Part shown: in pieces, positions 31,201 through 43,200 of the stretch
Position numbering within the stretch: position 1 is the stretch's first letter
Layout: every line of letters starts with the position of its first letter
Source of the DNA: Endomychus coccineus
Taxonomy: Eukaryota; Arthropoda; Insecta; Coleoptera; Endomychidae
Reading direction: 5' to 3'
DNA length: 64,000 nucleotides
Assembly (NCBI GenBank): GCA_958510875.1
Contig: OY294070.1
Span: forward strand, 16,359,631 to 16,423,630
Made by a program: the position numbers and the translations under genes
The notes under the pieces: model-generated
What the model was told of the DNA's origin: nothing
Seen by the model: only the letters and a program-made list of their open reading frames with translations
Databases searched by the model: none

Positions 31201-34200
31201 GGTCTGAAAGAAGAACGTTGGAATGTCTATAAGATCTTTAGAAATCAGTATGTTGTTTTACTAAAGGAAAAAGAGAGATTATATTATGAACAAACTATTG
31301 ATAACAATAAAAGTAATAGTAAGGAAATGTGGAAGTATCTTAAAAAAATTGTTAAGCCAAAACAAGATGTTGGTAGTCGTATCCAGTTTGAGATTAATAA
31401 TCAAAATGTAATTTTAAATAATGAACTAGACATTGCTAACAACTTTAATTTATATTTTGTAAATAGTGTAAATGAAATAACATCAGTTTTCCAAAATGTA
31501 CAGTCATGGACACATGATTACCCTGTTATATCAACTAGTTTCACTGAATTTGTGCCTTTAACAATTAATGAACTAAGAAATATTATATTCTCTCTTGACA
31601 AAACTAACAAAGCAGAAATTTTAAATAATAGCTTCTTGAAAAACAGTTTTGATGTAGCTGGTTATGCACTATTAAAGTTAATTAACACATCACTTAGAAC
31701 TGGTGTGTTTCCCGATCAATTTAAGGTTTCCACTGTTGTTCCGGTATCAAAATTAACTCAATTAAAGCTGAAAATTTTAGACCATTAAATATACTACCTA
31801 CTCTTGAAAAGGTGTTAGAACTATCTGTCTACAACCAATTAACTCAGTACTTTAATACTAATGAATTGTTTCTAGGCAACCAATCAGGTTTTAGAGCTAA
31901 ACACTCGTGTGAAACCTCTCTACAATTTTTAATAACTGAATGGAAGGATATAATTGATAGAAATCAGTACATTGTTCCGACTTTCCTTGACCTTAAAAGG
32001 GCATTTGAAACAATCGATAGAACTATTTTAATTGAAAAATTAAAGTATTATGGGATATCGGGTATTGTTTTGGATTGGATTCAAAGTTACCTACTTAACA
32101 GAATACAAAAAACTAAATTTGGAAAAGAATTGTCAGATGAACTTATAATTGAGAGTGGCATACCCCAAGGTAGTGTGTTAGGTCCATTGCTTTTTATTAT
32201 TTATCTGAATGACATTAACCACATTTCTGGATCACACTGTATAAATCTTTTTGCTGATGATACATTGGTTTATTGTATACACGAAAATTTGGATCAAGCA
32301 GTTGTTGAAATGAATAGTTCTTTAAAAAGTATTGAAACATATTTATTTAATAACAAACTTAAACTAAATGTCAGTAAAATAAAAAGTATGATTGTGACAT
32401 CATCTTGTAAATATGAACAAATTGTTTGGGCAAATGCTGTTATAAAAATTAATAATACCAACATTGAAAATGTATCCAAAATAAAATATTTGGGTTTTAT
32501 AATTGACAAAAATTTAAAACTAAACAGTCATGCTGATTATATTTGTAAAAAATATCTAAAAAACTCTTCTTTTTCTCTCGTATATGTAAGTAAGTGTCTA
32601 TGTATGCTAAGTTGACTCTTTTTAGAAGTTTAATTCAACCTCATTTTGATTATTGTTCAACTTTACTTTTTCTACTTGGTAAAAATAAAATAGCACAATT
32701 GCAAAAGCTTCAAAATCGGGGTATGAGATTAATATTGGGATGTAGCCGTTACACAGCAATTACACTGATGTTAGATTGTCTAAACTGGTTTTCAGTTGAT
32801 GAACGTATACTATTTATGACTATGATCTTTATATTTAAGCTTCAAAAAGGATTGCTACCCAATTACTTCCAAAAATTCTTATTGAGAAATAATGAAGTTC
32901 ATGATTACAATACAAGAAGTAATAACAATTTCTACATTAAAAAAACTAACACTAAATTTTGAATGAATAGTATGTTCCATAAAGGCTTAAATGAATTCAA
33001 CAAACTACCTCAACTTGTAAAAGAATCTAATTCAGTAAAACAATTCAAGTCATCATTAAAGAAGTATATTAGTGACAGCTCATTGTGATACTTAGCACTT
33101 TGTTTTTATTTTTCATTTTTTTATATATATTATATTTTATTTTTTTGTAAGATATTTATACATTTGTAAAATTTTCTTACTTACTAGATCTTATTATAGG
33201 CATAAGGAAAGACCTCCCTAGGTAAATAAATACTCTCTAGAAATACTACTCGAGGTTCGGTTTTTTGGCAGGATATTTTTTCGATCCTGATAAAGCTACG
33301 AGCTATGCTCTTCCTTTTTGTCTAATTAAAACACAGAACCCTATGTTCTCGTGATAGCGCAAAAAATACCCAGTTAATTCGAACCTCTAGTGGTATTACC
33401 TTCTACTATTTCTTGCACTGCTTTTCCTTTCTTTGCTTTCTTATCTGTTTGATGAATACATATAGGGATGATAACATTTCATTCTCATGGTAGAGTTTGT
33501 ACCGACTGTTATTGCTAGCAATATAATGTTTTTTGCATTAGCATTACGCCTTTGTTATTAGAAATAGTTCAAATTGAACAATTAGAGCGAGATACGTCAA
33601 GGTTCGTCTCAAGAGCAAGTCGATATGCGACTGAAGGAGGCACCACAATATGCTCAAGACGGTTTAATAGTATTGAACGCAAAAATAAACTGTCACAGCG
33701 TATTAAAAATCTCTCCAGACGAGCTACTAGAGGAATGTTAGAAAAATTAAGTCTCGTAGGAAGAAGTTCGACAGGTCACAAGCTTGACTTTGAATCTGTC
33801 GTAGTGGCATATCAGAAGATTTGTGATGGAAACTGACCATGGAATGATCTATAGAAAAGAGATCTCCAACCTTTCTACGATGTTCTAGAGAGGCCAATCT
33901 AGAACAAGTAAGTGGCCAACGCCAATCAATTCTGAGTAGAATCATGTGAAAAGTATTCCTGGACATGTCGATTATCTGCTTAGTAGCTTATGAGGAGCTG
34001 CTGGAATGTAAAGGTAAAGTAGCTCTTGGCACGGTTTTTCTAACGCGGTTTTCCCAATGGACCTCACATGATCGTCCCATGACTGGTGCTGTTTGTGGTG
34101 AAACCGAGCACGGATATGGAGAACTTCTTAGGAATAGTTGCACCTGACATCATCATATTAGGGATTGTGGGATACGCCTTCCTGATGTTATATAGGGGCT

Positions 34201-37200
34201 CTAGATCATCTGCAAAGCCAGGGGACTTCCAACAAATCGTAAATATGGAGCAGAAACTAAGTTGGTGTTAAGACAGATCCCTGTGGAACACCAGCGAACA
34301 CCACATGAAGTGGCTTTGGTGCCAGACTCGGTCAAATGCCTTGGAGATATCCAATGCTACAGTTACAGATTCCTCATATTTTTCAATAGGTTTATCCTCG
34401 TCTAAAACGGATACGCTATTCCCACATTCACATCATCCATCTATTGAATTGCATTTTTACATAACATGTACACACATTTAATTAATAAATTGTGTCAATT
34501 TTGCGCCGATCTTTGTACTTTCTTTACTAGGCTGGACCCCATGTTGCAATTCACTTTGATTTTAGAAAAAGCGCAAAGTCCCAACAAGAAAAGCTCCAAT
34601 GGGGAAAAGGAAGACCGAACTAATAAAGAATCCGTCGAGAGCTTCGAGCGGCAGCGACTATCAATCGTTGAGTTCAAAAGCAGCGGCCCGCCTACTCCTT
34701 CAAAACATAACGGATATCAAGACGAAAAATAAACGCAAACAGTTTCAACAGCAAAAGAAGCTCGAAGACTTACACAAGAAGGGCATGAAAAAGACCATCA
34801 GACGGGTGCTAACCGACGAACTTGGGGGGGCTACGCAACGTAGCAGCGACCTGATACGAAGGAACCTGGACTCGGTAAAGAAAATCATACTCGATACCAA
34901 TCGGCCCGGTACGCATTCTACCCGAAGCGAAGCGTCGACGGCCGATTCGGAACGGAGCAGGTCGAGCGCGCGTAAATCGGTCGTCAGCAAACTGAAACCG
35001 TACATAGTCGATCCGGACGTGAAGGTCCACCAAACATTGACCGTTCTACCTGTTCAAGTTTATTACGACAATCCGATGATACAAAGCAACCCGCGTTCGC
35101 CCAACTTGGAAACGCAGAGCAAAAACGAACAGCCTGACCGCTATAGAACGAGACCGATACGACACGATCGGCCCGGCGTCATGGGACCAGGTACGTCGTT
35201 TCATACGGAAGGATGGGATCCGACGAAAATCATCAACCGTAAGTAGTTTTCGCTCATTTTTTTTTCTATGAGATAATCTAAGACTAGAAACTAGATCGAG
35301 AATAATATCTCAGGGATTCACTTCAGGATTTAAAATTTCGTATAAAATCCCTAAGGCAGCATAAGAGTCAATTATCTCACGACCAATACCCGCTATACTA
35401 CGAGGCTTAAGAGTACAGGGTGTCCCATTTTGGATACTTTTGCGGGGTATCTCCTTTATTTTTAAAGATAGAGAGTTGCGGTTTTCGCGACAGTGCTACT
35501 TTTTCATAAAACTCAAGATGCCGTCAACAGAATTTTCATAGCACTTTTAGTTTTTAAGATACAGGGCATTTCTGAAAAAGTTGCATTTTGTGACCCCCCT
35601 CGTATCTCCGTTATCCTTCAACTTATCGAAAAGGTAAAATAACATTCTAATAGATTTTTTTCCGTAGAATGCAGTGGTGTAGATAACGTTTGTTACATAT
35701 TTACTGTTTTTGAGTTATATAGCAAACTTATGTTTTTTTAAATGGAACACCCTGTATCTTTATAGACTATAAAATTTGTCTTTTTTTTACCTTTTCAAAA
35801 ATATATGATAGTATAAACTTTTTTTCAGAAACACGCAAATAATTGATAATTTTCAGAAAATTAAATACATATTTTAATAGTAGTGCAACTTACATATTAC
35901 TAACAAATAATTGGATACCTTGTATATAGGTATCTATTAAAAAAATTCCCATAGATGGGAACAGTTTTGTGGCGTAAAGTGACAATATAACAAAAACACA
36001 AAAAAATAACATTATTAAAAAAAATTAAATGTGATGTTCAAATTGACCACCATTTTCTCTAATGCAAAATTGGCACATCTTTGAGATTCTTTGAATAGCG
36101 TTCAAAAGAACCATTGTTCTCATTCGCAGATTTCGAAAAGCTAAATGAATTGCCTCTCGAAGTTTTGCAATGCCGTCATATCGAGTTTTATATACTTCAT
36201 TTTGTATATAACCCCATGAAAAAAAATCTAAAATTGAGAGATCTGGTGATCGTGGAGGCCATCTAACAGGTCCGTTGGTACCTATCAATCTTTGAGGGAA
36301 GTTATTATTTAGAAAGGCCCTTAAGAGCCTAGAGTTATGACTTGGGGCACCATATTGCTGTAGGTAAACAGCATTATACTGGGCTAATGGAATGTTTTCG
36401 AGCAGTTCTGGAATAACTTCCTCAAGAATTTCTAGGTATCTACGTGCTGTAAGACCTCCTTCAAAAATCCTATAAACTATATGTCTACCCAAAATAAAAC
36501 ATGAAACCTCAACTCCAAAACGTCCTTGTTGTGCCCTTTCAAACATTAAATGCAGATTTTCACTACGCCAGTTCCTGGTATTGTGACGATTGAAAATGCC
36601 AGCACTTGAAATAAAGCATTCGTCTGACCAAAAAACAAGTCTGCCAAATAAATCGTTAGCATCGATTTGTTGCAAATACCACTGGCAAAACACTGCCCGG
36701 CGCTCGGCATCGCCAGGATGCAAATGATGTAGTATATTAAATTTGTATGGATGATACTTATATTTCTTCAAGATCCTCTGAGCGTTAGTTTTTGGCACAC
36801 CAATTTCCTTCTAAATTTTTCTACATGAGGACGAAGATGTTGCTTCTATATATCCTAAAGTATCTATCTCTTTTCTTTCCCTGTTCTCTTTGTGGTATGT
36901 TTTAGGGCGCGGGTGAACAAATGATCAGTGCTCAACTAAATTTGCTTTTAAACGGGCAAATATCCCAAAAAACGGTTGCCTTCTTTCTGGATATCTAACA
37001 AGCAAAAATTAAAATGATAATAGAGATTTTCATAACCATAATAGCTTACTCACCTTTGGAAATATAATTCCGAAGCTTCTTCAGAATTTTCATTACTCTG
37101 TATAAAACATACCATCATATCATATTTCTCATGATTTTCGTAAACTGCCATTATTCGAAAAAATTGATAAATATCTATTGAATAATGATACCGAAAGAAC

Positions 37201-40200
37201 GAAAATAAACAGCTTAAATGCGATAGAGATTTGATGTTTATTTCTATTTCTTGTCATAAACAATATCAATGGCCTACAATTAAAATATGTATTTAATTTC
37301 TAAAAATTGTCAATTATTTGCGTGTTTCTGAAAAAAAGTTTATACTATCATATATGTTTGAAAAGGTAAAAAAAAGACAAATTTTATAGTCTATAAATAT
37401 ACAGGATGTTCCATTTAAAAAAACATAAGTTTGCTATATAACTCAAAAACAGTAAATATGTAACAAAAGTTATCTACACCACTGCATTCTACGGAAAAAA
37501 AACTATGAGAATAATATTTTATCTTTTCGATAAGTTGAAGGATAACGGAGATACGAGGGGGGTCACAAAATGCAACATTTTCAGAAATGCCCTGTATCTT
37601 AAAAACTAAAAGGGCTATGAAAATTCTGTTGACGGCATCTTGAGTTTTACGAAAAAGTAGCACAGTGTCGCGAAAACCGCAACTCTCTATCTTTAAAAAT
37701 AAAGGAGATACCCCGCAAAAGTACCCAAAATGGGACACCCTGTACATGTTAGTATGATGTCTAGTATGATAGAATTAGCAATACATGTCGGTAATTTTTG
37801 CATAATTCTGAGTTCGGAGAAAAAAATTGCCTTAAGTAGATAATTATGACACAAATTGAAGGAACTGAAATCGAACACTTTTTGATCGTCGCAAATGGTC
37901 CAAAAAAAATGGTAAAAATTGCCAAAACCGGTTTTTCGCGTCGGACATCGTCGGATTGAGTTCAAAAGAAAAAAGCTTTCAATAAGCTTATGCGCCGTGA
38001 AAAGACGGAAAAATGAGATGTGGATTGGACCAGCGGTGACCCCATAAATTGCAAAAAACCACCGATTTTGCTCGAAATTTCAAAAATTCATAACTCTTGT
38101 TCTTTTAAAGATTAAGAGCTGATTAATAGGTTGTAGATTTTGTGCCCACCAAGTACCATACAAAATTTGAGCAAGATCGGATGTATGCTTTTTGCAAACC
38201 GCAGCTTAATGCAAAAAATCGGTTTACTGACGATAGTTGAACGTGACAACGTCACTCGACTGTTAAAATTTAATTTTTGATTTTATTATTTTATAATAAT
38301 AAATTTTGTATTAACATTATTTCTTTCAGCAAGTAAACTGAATAAAAGTTGTTGTTCAATTAGTTACTTAATTATTTTTGCAAATTTAATTGTAATTTGT
38401 TGTAAAAAAGTAATAATTTTTAATAATTTATTATAAGAATAAACTGTGATTAAATTATTGTTCATAAATCTTAAATTTAAAATTTAAAATTTGGAAACAT
38501 CATTAAAATTTTTGTAACTCTAGCTTTTAAAAAGCCCGCCTCAATGTGTTTGATATAGGAGAAAATTGTTCCCTTTGACGGCTGGCTGGTTCAACCTGTC
38601 ATTTCAGACACGTTGTTATGATATGTGGAAGATTTAACATTTATGTTTTAATTTTTTGAAATCATAGCTACGCTCGATAATTATTTCGATCGAATAGTAA
38701 AGCAATTGATTTTTTACTCATCGTGAAATAGTTCTGTTAACTTATTGTTATAGTTTTGTCAATTATAGCATAACCTACAATCGCTGCACTAGCGGACCGA
38801 TGCTATTTATTTTAATGATGAAAGCACGAATATTCGACAATATGTCACTGAACATATTATTAACTAAAACTCTTATGAGTTTATTTTGCCCCACGTTGTG
38901 GTGACAATTATTACTAAAAAACTTCTTTTTTAGTTTCTTTTAATTTATTGATTATGAATTATTATTAATGCTTCCGGCTAGCTTTTAATTTATTGATTAT
39001 GAATAATAATGATCCTTTTCTTTTTATATTATTTTATGGAATTAAACACAATATTCTTTGAATGTTAAAAAGTTTCTATATTTAAATCTCTATGACTCTA
39101 TTTATCTCGGGTTTCTAATTTACAATTTTATTTTATGTTCTAAGCATAGAACTAGCTTTAACCTCAAAACTATTCAATATTAATAGTTGTTTACAACATT
39201 ACAAACGACAATCTTTCTTTCAGATTTACAAATAATACTACAATGGAAATATAATAAACAAACTTACTTTTAGTTTATATCCAAAAGTGTGTTTAACTAT
39301 GTTGGCAATTTTCAATTTAATTCTTTTATAATTTCGTTGATGATTCACTTTTACACAATACTATGCTTTTTCACAATAATCACAGGTAACTAATTTGGAT
39401 TACTTCTTCTTGAGACTCAGGAACTGTTGATAATACTTTGTTTTATCCTTTTAGATAAAACATGAAACTTTTCGATGCTTTATTTAAATTATTGATGAAT
39501 GGCAATCGTTGGAAATTTCTTCTTAATTGGAGGTTATTACAGCCTTTTTACTGGATTCAGATACTTGGATAATCGTTGACTTTATATAAAACTTATTAAC
39601 TTTGGTTTCTTTGAACCTATCGAAGTTTGGAACACTTTCGTTCAATTGGAGGTTATTATAGGTTATAAAATTTTGGTGAGTTGCAGTAGTACTTTCAGTC
39701 TACAGATGTAATGGCAAAACTGAACTTATTTACTTCCAGATTCGTTTTTATAGGCCTCCAAAACCGACGCAACTTTATGTCATAAACATCCTATGAGATG
39801 ATTGCTTTTCAAATCAAGGATGCCAAGTTAATTGTTGTGAAACTGACACAAGTCTTCATTGTTACCAGATTGACATTAGAAATTCCTATTGACCAATCAG
39901 AATTTAGTATTCTTTACTTTTTGAATTATTTGAGATTTTCAACTTATTTTAATTGTTAGTGATTCCTTCTTTTTAAATTAATATTGCCTACATTTTTCCC
40001 CACACTTTGGTATAATATAACCTATGATTGGGTTATTATTAATATGATTATTCCCATATTTATGGTTTTCTTGACAGTTACTTATTCTTAAATCTAATAC
40101 ATATCATATTATATCAATAACATTCTTTTAACATTACATAACTCAAATTTACTAATCCTAACTTACATCTATAACATTATTCAATGTTTTGTACTATCTC

Positions 40201-43200
40201 ATGATAGTTTTGTAATCACTTTACTTATGATTTATGATTTCGTTACACTGAACGTTTCTTCACTTTCACTGCAGTTCTTGTTTATCACTTCTTATTCTAT
40301 TACATCGTTGTTTATTATGTTTTACATTGTTAATATTAATATCCTAACTATTATTTAGCTTTTATTATTGTTTTTAATTCCATAAAATATTTTTTATTTG
40401 ATCTTTTCTGATTTTCATAGTTCGGTAAGTTATTATTTTTAAATTTTTATTGTCTATGAAATGAAATCATAACAAATTCCCCTAAATCAATTTTAACATT
40501 TTAATCACATTAATATTTAAAATTTATTTATCTTTTGATTTTATTTTCATGAACTAAATTTATTAATAATTATACTTGTATATTTGATCAATATTAAATA
40601 TTCCCCTTATCTTTCCGTTTTCAGGATTCATTAATTCATAACTATTTTCAGCATTTTCATTCATGACTACATACGGACCTTCAAAAGCAAAACATAATTT
40701 TCCACATATATTCTTTTTATTATTAGTTACTCTCATTGCTCTTACTATTACTAATTCACCTATTTCAAATTTAATTAACCTTCCTCTTTTTCTCATTTGC
40801 CTATTCATATATTTTCTTGCATTTCTTTCTAACCTATTTCTTGTAAATAAATTCCCTCTTTGATTTTACATTTCTTTTTATTTTTTTCTGATAATTCTGT
40901 TTTCCCTTTTCTAATTCTATCTAATGAAATATTTGTTCCTACTTTATATTTGAACATTCTATATGCACTTCGAATACCAACAGGTTTATCTTTAAATCTA
41001 TACACTTTTTCTTTTAAAATAATGCTAGTGTAATCTCTACAACTTTCATGTAAAGGAATCAACCAGAAACTATGTCTTAAATCAACTTTACTAAAAATTT
41101 GTGCCTTTATTATTCTACCAAAAATTGACTCTATATTTTTAGGAGCTTCATATTGTGGTACTGACAATCTATTCAATGTTCGAGCATCTAAACATAACCT
41201 AATATCACCATTTGACTTTTTTGCTATAACAATAGGGTTTATATATTTTGTTTTACTTCTTTCTATTATGTCTTGTTCTAGCATTTCACCGATTTTTTTC
41301 CTAACATCTTCTATGTACTTGTATGGGATTGGATAGTTCTTGGATTTAAAATTTTCAATTTCTTTGACTTGGAATTTATGAATATAATTACTAGCTATAC
41401 GAGTTTCATCAATTATTAAACCTTTATGTTGTGAAATTATTTCTGATATTATTCCCCTATATTTCTCGGATATTTTCATCTGCGAGATTATTTCATTTAA
41501 ATTTCTGCTTGAGTCTTTTCTTTCGACCGCATTTATTATATTGCAACCTTCATTTGGTCTGTCAATATTTTCATTTTCCCCTTTCCCTATCTTTATAATT
41601 TCATCTAACAACTTTATTTCCTTTTCCTCGTAATCTATAATAATTCCATGCTTTTCTAATTCATCAGTTCCCATAACAATATCCAATTTCATATTCGGCA
41701 CTACAAATAATTGCATCTCTAGACTTGACTTCCCTATTATAATATGCTCAGTAATCATTTTTGATACTTCAGTAATTTTCTTTCCACTAATATTTACTAA
41801 TTCTACTTTTGGTATTTTCAATTGATTTGTTAATTTTATTTCAGACAATAGTTCTTCCCTTATTAAAGATAGTTCTGATCCTGTATCACACATAATTTCT
41901 ACTTCTTTCCCTTTTAAAAAACCTTTTAATTTAATTAAACCTATACTTTCATTTTCTTCCCTTTGCTGTTCGTAGTCAATGTATTCCCTCTGATGTTCAT
42001 ATAATACATTAACATGGTATTCGTGCTTTCTTAAAAATCCTGATTTTGTTGATTATTTTGACTTGAAGAGTCTTCCCTTTCCCTATTACTTTCTATCCTA
42101 CTACAGTTTACTTCCCTTTGATTGTTTTCATTTCTACTATTATTTCTATTATTATTATTATTTTGACTTCTATTATCCCTATATCTATTTCTATTTTGAT
42201 TAGTATTATTTCCATTATATCTATTTTCCCTATTATAATAATTTTGGTTTCTATTATCTCTATTTCTAAAATTGTTTTGATAATTATTATTTTGGAATCT
42301 ATTATTATAATTTTGATTTCCCCTGTAATTGTTCCTGTTATCATTATGTCCATTTTGTTGCCTAGTTCCTATGTTATTCTTATTATCAATTCTATTTAAG
42401 TATGATAGTAGTTGATTCATGTTTTTAATATTTGCAATGGCTATTGCCTCAGATATTTGACTTCGATACTGTCTTGAAATGTATAAAACTATCTCTTCCT
42501 CTCTCATTTTAGGTTCTAAATATTGCGCTTCATTATATAGGCTAAGTGCATAAGCATTCATGCTTTTTCTAGTCCCTTCTATATACTTCCTAAAATATAA
42601 TCTTTCTCGACATTTCGATTGTTCATTTTCACCCCAAAAATTATTTAAAAACTCATCTATAAACTCATCTAAACTATTTAATTCCCTTTCTTTGCAATTG
42701 AACCACAACAAAGGTTCATCAACCAATCGTTCTCTTATTAATTTTTTCATTCTCTCTATATTCCTTTCATACTGTATTTCATTTTTCAAATCTTTAACAA
42801 AAATGCATGGATGTAATAATTTTATGTTTCCATTAAATTTTATTGTATTCTCATGACCTACATTTCTGTATTCTATATTCATTCTCTCTTCGGATCTATT
42901 CTCAATTCTTTTTATTCTTTCATCTTGTTCATTTATCATTTTTTCCTGATTTTCTTTCATACTTTGTACATTCACGTTCACATTCTCTTCAATATTCTTC
43001 CCCATATCATTCATTCTATTTTCCATAATATCTATTTCTTTCTCTACATTATTAAGCTTTCTATTTACAAAGCTATTATATTCTTCTAATTTATTATCTA
43101 TACTTTCTTCAACATGTTGTCTTATTTCCTTTTTTTCAGTTTCAACTATTCTCATAATTTCCTCAGTTCTTTTATCAAATTTATCATTCACTCTCTTAAT

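Larger units (their letters stand above)
29735..33231 (+). mobile_element. Nearly full-length, frameshifted jockey/CR1-type LINE
   Basis: An ORF1 remnant runs 29735-30240. ORF2 starts with an endonuclease (30343-31000) and continues to an RT with the FADDT box (31812-32615) and a C-terminal tail to 33087. Breaks: a frame change near 31745, another near 32590 and a stop at 32960. The 3' end has ATAGGCATAAGGAAAGACCT and a short GTAAATAAATA tail near 33220-33231, typical of elements ending in simple repeats rather than poly-A. It lies in intron 6 of the giant gene, same orientation. Confidence 0.88.

Noticed and set aside
34466..34732. 88-residue plus-strand frame overlapping exon 7
   Set aside because: It stops at 34730, whereas the other frame continues 500 bp to a good donor and matches phase on both sides.
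36800..37260. Possible second gene upstream of the 36025-36798 transposase
   Set aside because: It decodes only as shifted fragments of the same transposase's N-terminal part, so it belongs to the pseudogene.
42118..42399. Plus-strand frame of Ile/Ser-rich hydrophobic residues
   Set aside because: It is the complement of the Asn/Arg-rich gag tail; AAT/AAC repeats read backwards as ATT/GTT. Not a membrane protein.
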